A stretch of DNA of 64,000 nt, from positions 248,001 to 312,000 of the forward strand of contig JANNCV010000016.1 of assembly GCA_031386985.1 (NCBI GenBank), read 5' to 3'. Source of the stretch: JANJUB01 sp031386985 (lineage in GTDB: Bacteria; Armatimonadota; Fimbriimonadia; Fimbriimonadales; Fimbriimonadaceae). The notes under the pieces are model-generated. The model made no database searches. It saw nothing but the letters and a program-made list of their open reading frames with translations, and had not been told where the DNA came from. Shown piece by piece: positions 8,131 through 17,599 of this stretch. The translations under genes and the position numbers were made by a program. Position 1 is the stretch's first letter. Each line of letters starts with the position of its first letter.

Positions 8131-9354
8131 ATGATCGCTCAGAGTTTTCTTATCGCCCTCGAAATGCTGAGGCTCCATAAAATGCGAGCTTTCCTCACGA
8201 TGCTCGGCGTTATCATCGGTGTAATGGCGGTGACCACCATCGTCATGATCACCAATGGCTTTCAAGCTTACATGAAGGGCGAATTTAGCACGATGGGGGC
8301 GAATACGATCTTCGTCTTTTTTGATCCGGGCCGGAATGAACGCGAAACAGCTGGCGCAATTGATGGTCTGACAATGGCAGATGCTCAGTATCTGCGGGAT
8401 CGAATTCCGGAGATCGAGCGCATTTCACCTTACTCTGAAGGTGGTCGCACGCCGGCGAGGTACGGCGAAAACAAAGTAGCTGATGCATCAATCAAAGCGG
8501 TTGAGAAGAGTTTTTGTGATCAGAGTGATTTCATTTTGCTTAGCGGTCGCAAGATAACTGATGCGGATACAGACTCCATGGCAAACGTTGGAATTATTGG
8601 CGAGGAACTTCTCGCTATGCTTTTCAAAGGCAGCGATCCGCTGGGCAAGTTGGTGATCCTCAATGGGATTACGGTCGAGGTCATTGGTGTGCGCAAGAAG
8701 AAAGCTGCGTTTGGTCAATCGAACGAGAAAGACATCTATCTTCCGATTACGACGTTCCAGAAGAAGCTCCAAGGCGGCGATAAAGTCATGATGCTGACCA
8801 TTCAGCCCAAAGAGGGCGTGGATGGGAAGATGATCATGGACAAGATTTGGGAAGCGATGATGGCGCGAAGCGGGAATAAGAAGGTTTACCGCGTGGATTC
8901 CAGCGAGTCAATGCTGGCGACGTTTAATGCAATACTGGGTGGAATCGGCGTGGTTTTAGCCGGAGTTGCGGCTCTTTCGTTGCTCGTGGGCGGTATCGGC
9001 ATCATGAATATCATGCTGGTTTCCGTAACCGAGCGGACGCGCGAAATTGGACTTCGCAAAGCGGTTGGAGCTAGGGGGGTAACGGTGATGACGCAGTTTT
9101 TGGTTGAAGCCGCGACTTTGTCTTTGGTTGGAGGATTGATTGGGATGGGCTTGGCTTACGGTTTGGGCTCGCTGGCAACGGTTATCAGTTCGGCCCGGGA
9201 TTTCCCCAAAGAGGGGGGATTGCCAACGCCGTTCCCGCTTACGGCGGCAATCGGGTCAGCCGCATTTTCCGCGATTATCGGCATGGTTTTTGGGTTCTAT
9301 CCGGCTGTGAGCGCCGCGAAGCTCGATCCGATCGTGGCGCTTAGAAGGGAGTAG
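8131..9354 (+). CDS. MacB/FtsX-type ABC transporter permease
   Basis: Inner-membrane permease of a type VII ABC (mechanotransmission) system. Features are an N-terminal helix (residues about 18-42, RAFLTMLGVIIGVMAVTTIVMI), a large periplasmic MacB_PCD domain (about 45-270), and three C-terminal helices of the FtsX domain with the family loop SVTERTREIGLRKAVGA near residue 305. The 407 residues fit permeases that lack a fused ATPase. Three bases separate it from the adaptor gene, so they form one operon. No ATP-binding protein gene follows or precedes it, so the ATPase must be encoded elsewhere. Confidence 0.93.
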   Translation: MIAQSFLIALEMLRLHKMRAFLTMLGVIIGVMAVTTIVMITNGFQAYMKGEFSTMGANTIFVFFDPGRNERETAGAIDGLTMADAQYLRDRIPEIERISPYSEGGRTPARYGENKVADASIKAVEKSFCDQSDFILLSGRKITDADTDSMANVGIIGEELLAMLFKGSDPLGKLVILNGITVEVIGVRKKKAAFGQSNEKDIYLPITTFQKKLQGGDKVMMLTIQPKEGVDGKMIMDKIWEAMMARSGNKKVYRVDSSESMLATFNAILGGIGVVLAGVAALSLLVGGIGIMNIMLVSVTERTREIGLRKAVGARGVTVMTQFLVEAATLSLVGGLIGMGLAYGLGSLATVISSARDFPKEGGLPTPFPLTAAIGSAAFSAIIGMVFGFYPAVSAAKLDPIVALRRE

Positions 9355-9429
9355 CGTTCCCTAGGGCGTATCCCGGAGTGTTTCTTACCACACTTGAGTG
9401 TGACTCACTATGTTACGATGCGCGGCTCA

Positions 9430-9468
9430 AAATCCCAACGGGATTTCGCAACAGAGCCCAGTGGCGAA
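9430..9468. repeat. Short palindromic element downstream of the permease gene
   Basis: A 7-bp perfect inverted repeat (aaatccc / gggattt, loop aac, 9430-9446) runs directly into a second stem, ttcgc (9445-9449) with gcgaa (9464-9468). The surrounding 9355-9534 has no coding signal. The arrangement resembles a dispersed extragenic palindrome and could also act as a transcript 3' end; no T-run follows it. Confidence 0.4.
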
Positions 9469-9534
9469 GCAACCTGGAATTGAGGCCATATGCCCGTCGG
9501 TGGACAATAGGTCCGACCGTTCGGTGTCACCTGG

Positions 9535-11685
9535 TTACTTTGCCTGTGGCTGCTTCTTTGTTCTTTTGGCGTAGTCCATTTTGTAGTTGATCCCGCGCTC
9601 GGGGCCTTGGCCGTAGAATTCGGGGTGTTGGTAGAGTCCGCGCTCGTCGCCGGTTTTTTCTACCTCGGTTTTGGCGCCATTGCGCCTCATCCACCGGTCA
9701 TTGCGGGTGGCTTCCACTCGCCATGAGACCTCGACGTTCGGTTGGTTGGTCATGATGAGGAAGCGGTTCTCAGTGATCTTTCGACCGATCTTTGCCATCA
9801 CGAAGTTGCTCGATTCGCTGTCATCAACGATGGTGAGTTGATACTTGAAATCGGTATTGATCTCAGAGAAGTATTCCGGAAGCTCCACCCAAGCCTTCCC
9901 ATCGCGCCCGGTTTTGACGTTGCCCGAGTAGAAATTTTGGGGAGTGGGGCTCTCGCTTGAGTAGTGGAGGAGATACTTGTTCTCGGGGTCGAGGGGGTGG
10001 TCTATTCGGAACGGTTTGGCTCCGGTTGCTCCCACTTGACCAAACGCAAACAAGCCAAAGCCGCCGCCGTCGCTGGAGCCAACGACTCCATAACTGTTAC
10101 CCGACCCCGCATAGTTTCGGCCAAAGACGGCATAGTTGTTTGAGGTTCCGTTCCGACCGTCTATCCCCGCCAATCCTGTAGAGGTAGTGGCCCAAATTGC
10201 GGTATCGCTGTTTGAAACAACTTGCATTCCGCGCCCGGCGCCGGTGTTCAAGACGTAAACCGTATCGCTATTCGGGCCGCTGAAGTTGCCCGCGTTTCCG
10301 CCGGGACTTGCGCTATAGCCGCGAATTCCATAAGTGGTTCCGCTCGCGGCGGTGGCTTCGCCGTAAACACCGGTTCCTCCAAGCGTGGAACCGAAAAGGC
10401 CGATTGAGAAAGAGCCGCCATTGTTGACGCGGCCGGAAACGGCATACCCACCCGTACCGTTATGTTCAAATCGGCCCGCATAGCTGCGGTTACTGGTGTT
10501 CGAGCTGTTCGTAAACGCATAGATCGCGGCGGTGTCGCCGTTGGGGGAGCCCGAAGTCAAGCTCGTTTCTAATGCGTTGTGTTCTGATGTCGCAGCTTGG
10601 ATCTTTGCTCCGTAGCCGAATAGGCCCGTTTGGATGAGCATGCCGCCGCCGAAGTTGTTATCGCTGATGAAATGGGCGGCGGGCTGGCTTCCCTGCACAC
10701 CGTTGGACGTAGCCTTGATGACCGGGGAGTTCGCATGATTCTGGGTGATATCAATTCGGCCCTGGATCGCGGTTCCGGTCAAATTGGTCAATCCCGAGCC
10801 GTTGCCGTTGATCGTTCCGTCGGCGGTGATGTTTCCCAAGGTGGTGAAGTTGCCCGTTGCGTGCATCTTGCCCCAGCTGTAGACTCCATAGCCATTGTTG
10901 CTTTCGCCGTAAATCCCGTACGAAGTAGCATCATGTGCAATGCCGTAAACGCCCTTGGCGTTCGTCGCATTGTTTGATCCGGCAACGCCATGGGCACCGC
11001 TACCGGTTGCGCTTCCGGTCAAGCCATAGAATCCGAAGGCGCGCACTCCCTCTATCGAGCCTTGGAAGATGCCGCCTACCCCATTTGCCGATGTCGCCCT
11101 CACCGCTGCATTGGAGGTCGGACCGGTGTGTGTCACGTTGAGTACCTGGTTCTCATTCGCGCCCGACACAAACTCTCCTCTCGCTCCCGTGAAGTAGCCC
11201 GTCGCCGCCATATTTCCTTCGCTATAGACCCCGTATCCCGTCGGGCTGATGGCCTTGCCATAAACGCCGTAAGTCGTCCCGGCCACATTCGTCGCCTGAC
11301 CATAAACCCCCCGACCTTGATTGCTCAAGCTGGAGAAAAACCCACCGTAAGTTGTTCCCGCCGAGTTTTGGGCGATTCCGGCTACGCCACGGCCAGCGTT
11401 GCTGAAGTTCTGGAATAGACCGCCATAGGTCGCTCCCGTAGCAGAAGACGCATTGCCAAGCAGAGCCCGTCCTTCGTTGCTTGCGGCGCGGAAGTCTCCG
11501 CCGAAGGTCTGCCCGGTTGGCGTCGTGCTGTATCCCACCATGGAACCGGCTTTAGCGGTGCCGGTGATATTAAGGTGGCCGGTCTGGGGCGTGCCTGGAG
11601 TTGTGGCTTGTAGGTTCACCGAGCCTTGAAAGGCAACGGCGCCGCCAACGGCGGCAATAGAGGCGAGAAGTGCGTATCGTTTCAT
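9535..11685 (-). CDS. Secreted glycine-rich repeat protein
   Basis: A 716-residue exported protein. MKRYALLASIAAVGGAVAFQG is a signal peptide. From about residue 40 to 520 the protein consists of irregular repeats of about 25-30 residues built on the pattern YGGxFxxxSxxGRGVxGxA and GYGVYSxG, rich in Gly, Ala, Ser, Thr and Asn, suggesting a repetitive beta structure. Residues from about 545 form a distinct non-repetitive domain (KAWVELPEYFSEINTDFKYQ, SSNFVMAKIGRKITENRFLI, EVSWRVEATRNDRWMRR) of unknown function. A good ribosome site (aaggaaaa) precedes the ATG. It is probably a surface or matrix protein; the repeats themselves likely vary between strains. Confidence 0.85.
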   Translation of the reverse strand: MKRYALLASIAAVGGAVAFQGSVNLQATTPGTPQTGHLNITGTAKAGSMVGYSTTPTGQTFGGDFRAASNEGRALLGNASSATGATYGGLFQNFSNAGRGVAGIAQNSAGTTYGGFFSSLSNQGRGVYGQATNVAGTTYGVYGKAISPTGYGVYSEGNMAATGYFTGARGEFVSGANENQVLNVTHTGPTSNAAVRATSANGVGGIFQGSIEGVRAFGFYGLTGSATGSGAHGVAGSNNATNAKGVYGIAHDATSYGIYGESNNGYGVYSWGKMHATGNFTTLGNITADGTINGNGSGLTNLTGTAIQGRIDITQNHANSPVIKATSNGVQGSQPAAHFISDNNFGGGMLIQTGLFGYGAKIQAATSEHNALETSLTSGSPNGDTAAIYAFTNSSNTSNRSYAGRFEHNGTGGYAVSGRVNNGGSFSIGLFGSTLGGTGVYGEATAASGTTYGIRGYSASPGGNAGNFSGPNSDTVYVLNTGAGRGMQVVSNSDTAIWATTSTGLAGIDGRNGTSNNYAVFGRNYAGSGNSYGVVGSSDGGGFGLFAFGQVGATGAKPFRIDHPLDPENKYLLHYSSESPTPQNFYSGNVKTGRDGKAWVELPEYFSEINTDFKYQLTIVDDSESSNFVMAKIGRKITENRFLIMTNQPNVEVSWRVEATRNDRWMRRNGAKTEVEKTGDERGLYQHPEFYGQGPERGINYKMDYAKRTKKQPQAK

Positions 11686-11796
11686 AAGCTGTTTTCCTTC
11701 CCAAAATCATGGGGTAAGTGAATCTTATCCTAATGGGGCCGCTCATGTAAACTAAAACATGAATTCTTGGCGGCGATCTGCTGCGGACGAAGTCCT

Positions 11797-12204
11797 ATGA
11801 GTCTAGTCGCCACTCTTTTCCTTTCCAGCGACAAGCATTCGGCGCACTATGCTTCGACCCCAGAAGACTTCGAGGAGGCCGTAGATTATGGGGGCTTTTC
11901 GGTGCTGGAACTCTCGACGCTTTGGGCGATTCTGCGTGGCGAAGAGTGGCATTCTGACCTCGCGGATGATTTCCCCTGCGTCCTCTCGGATGATCCTTTC
12001 TTCATTCATCGGCTTCCTGATGCGATGAACGGAGTCTTACTGAGCCTTGCCCCGGACCAAGTGCGCGAAACAACCGCGGCTTGGGCAGAGACCGACGAGA
12101 TGGATTGCGCTCCCGATGCGATTCGACCAATTGTAGATGACTTGATTCGATTTGCTGGAATGGCCCGCGAATCGGGGCTAAGCGTGTATCTTTACAACTG
12201 TTGA
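11797..12204 (+). CDS. Hypothetical protein, possibly DUF1877-like
   Basis: I use the ATG at 11797 (MSLVATLFLSSDKHSAHY); the frame is open from 11767 but the extra ten residues look unrelated. The 135-residue product is acidic and cytoplasmic, with a pair of motifs LSTLWAILRGEEWHSDL and LPDAMNGVLLSLAPDQV. The layout (short start MSxxAxL, a central LxxLW block, a helical end) recalls the DUF1877/YfbM family, but I see no decisive signature and treat this as a weak suggestion. It lies divergently from the secreted repeat gene and convergently to sdhA, 15 nt from its end. Confidence 0.65.
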   Translation: MSLVATLFLSSDKHSAHYASTPEDFEEAVDYGGFSVLELSTLWAILRGEEWHSDLADDFPCVLSDDPFFIHRLPDAMNGVLLSLAPDQVRETTAAWAETDEMDCAPDAIRPIVDDLIRFAGMARESGLSVYLYNC

Positions 12205-12219
12205 GATTCTTTGCCCAAT

Positions 12220-14037
12220 CTAACCCATTTCTTCGATAATCGCCTTCTGCTCGTCGGTTTGATCCACTATCGGAATCCTTGTTAGCGACAAACTCCCATC
12301 GGGATTTCGTCTAACGACCGCGTTGTACTTCGCACACTCAGGGTCTTTGGCTGGGTAATCGTCTCGGAAGTGGCCTCCGCGGCTCTCTTTGCGATCAATC
12401 GCGGCAAGAGTGATGGCTTCCGAAATACTGAGGAGGTTGTGAATGTCAATCGAGGTGTGCCAACCGGGGTTATACTCCCGGCCCCCCGTTGCGGAAACAG
12501 CGGCGGCGCGAGATTTGTACGTTTCTAGCTCCGTCAAAGCGGTTTTCATCTCATCTTCGAGCCTCACGATGCCCACATTTTGTTGCATCATTTTTTGTAG
12601 ATCGAATTGGATTTTGAAGGCGTTGTCTTCGGTGTGCTCGCGCGAAAATGCGGCGTCAGCATGATTTACAGCTTGGCTGATTTGCTCAGTTAAGTCGGAT
12701 TTAGCCCCCTCGTTCTCCTTCGCGTACTTAGCTGCAAATTCACCCGCCCGCTTGCCAAAGACCAAGAGATCACTTAGCGAATTACCCCCCAAGCGATTGG
12801 CGCCGTGGAGTCCCGCCGCGCATTCTCCGGCGGCGAAAAGGCCGGGAACGGTGGACATTTGGCTAAATCCATCCACCCGAACACCGCCCATGATGTAGTG
12901 GCAGGTCGGGCCAACTTCCATCGCTTCCGTCGTAATATCAACTCCGGCAAGTTCTTTGAATTGGTGATACATCGAAGGCAGTTTTTTCTTGATATGCTCT
13001 TGGGCGTTGGGGAGTTTCTCCTTTATCCAAGCGATATCAAGGTAAACGCCACCGTGAGGGGAGCCACGGCCTTCCTTCACTTCCCGATTGATGCACCTCG
13101 CCACGTGATCGCGCGTTAGGAGTTCGGGGGGGCGATTCGCGTTCTTGTCGCCAGTAACGTAGCGCCAGCCTTCTTCTTCGTCTTTCGCCGTCTGATTTTT
13201 GTAGTTCTCGGGAATATCATCAAACATGAAGCGCTTGCCGTCTTTGTTTTTCAAAACGCCGCCCTCGCCGCGAACTCCCTCCGTAACCAAAATTCCTTTA
13301 ACCGAAGGCGGCCAAACCATTCCGGTCGGATGGAACTGGATGAACTCCATATCCATCAAGTCGGCTCCCGCGTTTAAAGCGAGCGCATGACCATCGGCGG
13401 TGTACTCCCAACTGTTGCTCGTAATCGCGAACGATTTTCCGATGCCGCCAGTGGCGAGAACCACCGCTTTCGCCTTGAAAACCACGAACTTGCCAGTCTC
13501 CCGAAAATAGCCAAAGGCCCCGGCAATGCGGTCTCCATCCTTCAAGAGGGTGACTATCGTGCATTCCATGTGAAAATCTATGCCTTGGTGAATGCCGTGA
13601 TCCTGAAGGGTTCGAATCATCTCAAGGCCGGTCCGGTCTCCAACGTGAGCCAATCGGGGATAACGGTGCCCGCCGAAGTTTCGTTGCAATACGCGTCCGT
13701 CCTCGGTTCGATCAAACAGCGCGCCCCAAGCTTCCAGTTCTAATACTCTTGCGGGAGCTTCCTTGGCGTGGATTTCGGCCATATGTGGATTGTTAAGATA
13801 TTGCCCGCCTCGCATCGTATCGGAAAAGTGAACGCGCCAATTATCGCGATCATCCACGTTGCCAATAGCGGCGGCGACTCCGCCTTCGGCCATAACGGTG
13901 TGGGCTTTGCCGAGAAGCGACTTTGACACAACGCCGACAGTGACGCCCATGCTTGCCGATTCAATGGCCGCCCTCAGTCCAGCGCCGCCGGCACCGATTA
14001 CGAGGACGTCATAGTTTAGGGTCTGATAATCCGACAT
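12220..14037 (-). CDS. sdhA: Succinate dehydrogenase / fumarate reductase flavoprotein subunit
   Basis: Flavoprotein subunit of respiratory complex II, oxidising succinate to fumarate. The 605 residues start with the FAD dinucleotide motif VLVIGAGGAGLRAA (about 11-24). H46 in GKAHTVMAEGG is at the position of the histidine that covalently holds FAD. Further marks are FIQFHPTG near 236, REVKEGRG with the capping region, GPTCHYIMGGVRVD, and GANRLGGNSLSDLLVFGKRAG. No sdhB or sdhC lies beside it: upstream there is only a 149-nt gap to a divergent gene, downstream a convergent hypothetical. The other subunits must be elsewhere. An L-aspartate oxidase was considered, but the C-terminal helical domain fits SdhA. 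Confidence 0.95.
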   Translation of the reverse strand: MSDYQTLNYDVLVIGAGGAGLRAAIESASMGVTVGVVSKSLLGKAHTVMAEGGVAAAIGNVDDRDNWRVHFSDTMRGGQYLNNPHMAEIHAKEAPARVLELEAWGALFDRTEDGRVLQRNFGGHRYPRLAHVGDRTGLEMIRTLQDHGIHQGIDFHMECTIVTLLKDGDRIAGAFGYFRETGKFVVFKAKAVVLATGGIGKSFAITSNSWEYTADGHALALNAGADLMDMEFIQFHPTGMVWPPSVKGILVTEGVRGEGGVLKNKDGKRFMFDDIPENYKNQTAKDEEEGWRYVTGDKNANRPPELLTRDHVARCINREVKEGRGSPHGGVYLDIAWIKEKLPNAQEHIKKKLPSMYHQFKELAGVDITTEAMEVGPTCHYIMGGVRVDGFSQMSTVPGLFAAGECAAGLHGANRLGGNSLSDLLVFGKRAGEFAAKYAKENEGAKSDLTEQISQAVNHADAAFSREHTEDNAFKIQFDLQKMMQQNVGIVRLEDEMKTALTELETYKSRAAAVSATGGREYNPGWHTSIDIHNLLSISEAITLAAIDRKESRGGHFRDDYPAKDPECAKYNAVVRRNPDGSLSLTRIPIVDQTDEQKAIIEEMG

Positions 14038-14186
14038 TTTACGCCGTGTAGGTTACCCTTGGAGTTCCAATCATTGGCGGCCAAAAAGCCGGGGTGTTTC
14101 CGCAAAACTCATGATCGAAGATAGTATCCGATAACATATCCCCTTGACGGCTGACGAACTAACTCGACCGGACCGATAACTGAAAC

Positions 14187-15347
14187 GTGAGAGTCGCTGT
14201 TACAATAGCTTTCGTGCTGGCCGCAGTTAGTGGTCTGGCCCAGAACCTCGTCGCAAGAGACGACCAATTGTGGACGTCTATGAACTCCCGCGATGAACTG
14301 AGTGAGGTGCTTTACAACGATGATGCTCCCCCCGGGACGGGCATAGAGATCACTCGACCGCCCATAAAAGGCACGGTCACCCTCCCAACGGGAACAAATC
14401 AAATCTCCTACACGCCAGGCACCGATGTTCTGGGTAACGACTCCTTCACGTATAGGTTAGTTAATGGTGGTAGATCGAGCAAACCGGCGACCGTAAGAGT
14501 GTCCATTCGTTCCGTTCCTGGGTCCTACTCGTTTGCCCCACCAATAGCTGGATATTTTAACTCAGTGGCCCGCCTCTCTATAGATATTATTGGGGTGGCG
14601 ACCTACGACAGGGTGTTCGAGTTTTGGTCATCGGCGTCCTTTTTGAACGTCCCCCGGTTTGTTACCGTTCCGGCCCTTGCCGACCGGATTGAGTTTGCGA
14701 TTCCGATTCAGGGGAGTCGGCGCACGCACGGCGATGAAATTTTTGGTCGCTTTCATGGCCAAACCCATTCTTTTCGCGTCTGGGGAGTCATGGAGCCTCG
14801 AGTTACGCTTCGATTCGCTCCAACTTCCGTTTGGGCAGGGCAGGCCCAAGTAACCGGTGTCCTTTCGGCGGGGGCTGGCGCACGCGACATCCGCTTCAAG
14901 CTCACTAGTTCGACTCCTAGGGTTGTGGTGCCCAACGAAGTCTTTATTCCAGCCGGCGGAGGCGGCAAGGTTTTCCCCTTGAAGATTCTCGAGGCGCGAT
15001 GGCCCATCCGCTTCAACGTCACCGTCACCGGTGAAGGTGGGACCTGGGTTTTCCCTGGCGTTACCAAGCCAGTCAGATTGACGCTCGAACTTACGAGAGC
15101 CGTGGTTAAAGGAGGCGACAGTGGGGTTTTAAAGATAAAGCTGAATGGTGTATCGGGAGCCCTCGGCCTTCCTGTCCAGATAAGCTCGAATTCGAGTTGG
15201 GCGAGCGTACCGGAGACGGCAATGGTCTATGGCTCATCTGTTTACGTCACAATTCCGACCTTCAGGACGAAGGTTACTCGAGTGGTAACTCTGCGCGTCC
15301 GCTTCAACGGCGTAGAACAGAAGATTGACCTGAGAATCGTGCCCTAA
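14187..15347 (+). CDS. Secreted protein with Ig-like/cadherin-like domain
   Basis: A 386-residue exported protein with signal peptide MRVAVTIAFVLAAVSGLAQ. Residues about 45-110 form a module typical of bacterial Ig-like repeats (ITRPPIKGTVTLPTG, DVLGNDSFTYRLVNGG, VRVSIR), as found in VCBS/cadherin-like tandem proteins. The rest is all-beta by pattern without a recognisable family. There is no sorting signal at the C-terminus, which ends RIVP. It is transcribed divergently from sdhA. Role is unknown; adhesion or envelope function would be a guess. Confidence 0.75.
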   Translation: MRVAVTIAFVLAAVSGLAQNLVARDDQLWTSMNSRDELSEVLYNDDAPPGTGIEITRPPIKGTVTLPTGTNQISYTPGTDVLGNDSFTYRLVNGGRSSKPATVRVSIRSVPGSYSFAPPIAGYFNSVARLSIDIIGVATYDRVFEFWSSASFLNVPRFVTVPALADRIEFAIPIQGSRRTHGDEIFGRFHGQTHSFRVWGVMEPRVTLRFAPTSVWAGQAQVTGVLSAGAGARDIRFKLTSSTPRVVVPNEVFIPAGGGGKVFPLKILEARWPIRFNVTVTGEGGTWVFPGVTKPVRLTLELTRAVVKGGDSGVLKIKLNGVSGALGLPVQISSNSSWASVPETAMVYGSSVYVTIPTFRTKVTRVVTLRVRFNGVEQKIDLRIVP

Positions 15348-15488
15348 AGGAGGCATCGACACACACTGCCCCTTCCCCGTTTGTTCCCTTCCTAATCCCC
15401 GTCTAAACATCCCGAACTTTACGGACCTTCCGGTCAGGCCCTCCTATGGCCACCCATTGTGAATAGCGGGCCGGGTAGAGTTCTTGCA

Positions 15489-16502
15489 ATGAACGTTTCC
15501 CGTCGTGATGTCCTTAAAGTTTCCGCTGCTTCCGCTGTTGCCGGATGGATTCCTACTTCTTTCGGCAATCAGCGCCTCCCCGTTGTTGGGCAGCATATGG
15601 ATCATTATTATGAGGTCGTTCACGACTGGCTGAAGCCACCGAAGGGGATGGCGTTTGGCGATACCCACGGGCTTGCCACCGACTCCAAGGGCAGGATTTA
15701 CCTCGCTCACACCGTAAACGGTTCAAGCGAGCGGAGCGAAGCCATCGTCGTTTACTCCCCAAAGGGTGAGTTTATCGAGGCCTGGGGGCCCCAGTTCAAA
15801 GGCGGCGCTCACGGACTTGATATCCGCAAGGAAGGCAACGAGGAATTCGTTTATCACTGTGATGTGAATCGTCGAAGAATCGCTAAAACCGATTTGCATG
15901 GTCGAGTCGTTTGGGAATACGGGGCGCCAACGAACGTTAAAGTTTATGAAAACGAGAATGCTTGGAACCCTACGAACGTTGCTTTCGCTCCCAACGGCGA
16001 TTTTTTTGTGGGGGATGGCTACGGCAAGAGCTATGTTTTGCGCTACACGAAGGAGGGCCAGTGCCTCGGCGTTGTGATCGAGCCGGGCTCGGAGAAAGGG
16101 AAAGTAAACAGCCCCCACGGTTTATGGGTGGATTCGCGTGATGGAACGCCAAAGCTTGCAATCGCTGACCGAGGCAATCGCCGAATTCAGTATTTCACGC
16201 TTGATGGCAAACACATTAAGTTCCTTACCGAAGGGATGCGGTTGCCCTGTCATATTCATTTCAAAGGCGATCTCATGCTCGTACCTGATCTCGAGAGCGT
16301 GGTCACCGTATTGGATGGCAACGATAAAGTGATTGCCAGTTTGGGCGACGGGTCGCCGTCCGGCCTTAGGGGTGCGCCGCGAGAAAAGTTTAAGCCGGGC
16401 CGATTTGTACATCCTCACTCATCCATCTGGATCAATGATCGCGATATCGTTGTTGCGGAGTGGGTTCCAATCGGCCGGGTTACGCTACTGAAAAAGCTTT
16501 AA
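15489..16502 (+). CDS. Tat-exported NHL-repeat (six-bladed beta-propeller) protein
   Basis: I start this at the ATG at 15489 so that the protein opens with a twin-arginine signal, MNVSRRDVLKVSAASAVAG; the ten residues of the longer frame are not needed. The 337-residue protein has repeating propeller strands: THGLATDSKGRIYLAHT, GGAHGLDIRKEG, NPTNVAFAPNGDFFVGDGYG, NSPHGLWVDSRDG and FVHPHSSIWINDRDIVVAEW. This matches the NHL/peptidylglycine-monooxygenase-like propellers common in this group. Catalytic function is unknown. Its TAA overlaps the stop of the convergent zinc-ribbon gene (bases 16499-16502). Confidence 0.85.
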   Translation: MNVSRRDVLKVSAASAVAGWIPTSFGNQRLPVVGQHMDHYYEVVHDWLKPPKGMAFGDTHGLATDSKGRIYLAHTVNGSSERSEAIVVYSPKGEFIEAWGPQFKGGAHGLDIRKEGNEEFVYHCDVNRRRIAKTDLHGRVVWEYGAPTNVKVYENENAWNPTNVAFAPNGDFFVGDGYGKSYVLRYTKEGQCLGVVIEPGSEKGKVNSPHGLWVDSRDGTPKLAIADRGNRRIQYFTLDGKHIKFLTEGMRLPCHIHFKGDLMLVPDLESVVTVLDGNDKVIASLGDGSPSGLRGAPREKFKPGRFVHPHSSIWINDRDIVVAEWVPIGRVTLLKKL

Positions 16503-17599
16503 CCACCGCTGGTCGGGGGAGGCTCGGTGCCGCTATCATCGGCGGGCGGGTCTTTCGGTGTTGGGGTTGGATCGCCGGCCTTGTCATCGCCGGGGGGCTC
16601 CGGGTCCTTCTTTTCCAATTTGTGTCCAAAGAGCAACTCGACCAGAGCTTCATCCGTCCCTCCCGACGATTTTTGCCACTCTGGGGTTAGCGATTCGGTG
16701 TACTTTGCCCGATCAACGAGCAGATTCGCAGTGTGCTCAAAGTTCCTTTCAATGATAATTTCAACGGTTGGCGCATCCGGTGAGAGCTCAAACGCCCTTT
16801 GGACTAACTTTGCCCGGGTAATCCACTCGTCGTCGTCTTTGATCACCAAAGTCAATCGAATCCCATTTTTGACTTCTCCCGATTCAACTTCCTTGAGCTT
16901 GCCCTCGGCAAAGCCCAAGGCCAGAGAGAGTTTCTTTGCAAGTTCGGGATGCTTGACAAAGTTCTCGGGCCCGGTCGGAGTTTCACTTGGAATCGGATCG
17001 CGATTTACAAGGCCTTCGAGCGCTTTGGAGTTATTGATGTCGAGCGGCTTTGCGGTTTCTTTAGGCGGACTGCCTTGTTGATTCATCACCATTCCAATTG
17101 CGACCAAACAGACAATCATCCCCGCCGCGATCGCGAAAATGGTAGCGTAAGGAGGTTTCTTGGTGTGTGTAATCCCTAGATTCGCCGCCGTTTGGGTCGT
17201 TTGCGTTTCGGCTTGTTGCTTTAAAACCGCCGCGAGTTTCTCCTTAACCGTTTCGGAATCAGGAACGATATCAAGCGCAAGTTCATACCACTCAACCGCC
17301 TGCTCTAAGTCGCCCCGTTCCGCCATGATATCGCCCAGCAATTCGTTGGCGGATTCATTATTGGGGAAGCGCCGCAGAATTCCGAGGCAAATATCTTCCG
17401 CGGGCTTAAACTCCTTCCGCATTCGAAGAAGATTTGCTTTGGCCAGTTCAGGGTAGACCTCGGTATCACTTCCGCTAACCCCCGGTGCGTTGGTCATGGG
17501 AGCACCGCATTCCGCGCAATACTCTGCCACTTTGGGCATCATTGCGAAGCATTTTTCGCAAAGAATTAAATCAGTGTGTTCCTGTGCTGCCAAATCCAC
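16499..17599 (-). CDS. Zinc-ribbon, TPR and single-pass membrane protein
   Basis: The product starts with a four-cysteine zinc ribbon (CEKC near residues 14-17 and CAEC near 28-31), then TPR helices (about 50-125, with ANELLGDIMAERGDLEQAVEWYELALDIVP), one membrane helix (about 150-172, YATIFAIAAGMIVCLVAIGMV), a soluble domain, and a Pro/Asp-rich C-terminus. The GTG at 17597-17599 overlaps dut by 29 nt; the ribosome site ggagaagg in dut lies at a better distance from the TTG two codons later, so the true start may be 17593. It has a paralogue at 44906-46129 with the same order of domains. Likely an assembly or sensing scaffold; the function is not known. Confidence 0.85.
   Translation of the reverse strand: MDLAAQEHTDLILCEKCFAMMPKVAEYCAECGAPMTNAPGVSGSDTEVYPELAKANLLRMRKEFKPAEDICLGILRRFPNNESANELLGDIMAERGDLEQAVEWYELALDIVPDSETVKEKLAAVLKQQAETQTTQTAANLGITHTKKPPYATIFAIAAGMIVCLVAIGMVMNQQGSPPKETAKPLDINNSKALEGLVNRDPIPSETPTGPENFVKHPELAKKLSLALGFAEGKLKEVESGEVKNGIRLTLVIKDDDEWITRAKLVQRAFELSPDAPTVEIIIERNFEHTANLLVDRAKYTESLTPEWQKSSGGTDEALVELLFGHKLEKKDPEPPGDDKAGDPTPTPKDPPADDSGTEPPPTSGG

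Noticed and set aside
10630..11418. Plus-strand open frames opposite the secreted repeat protein
   Set aside because: They mirror the repetitive minus-strand gene, have no ribosome sites and no recognisable domains.
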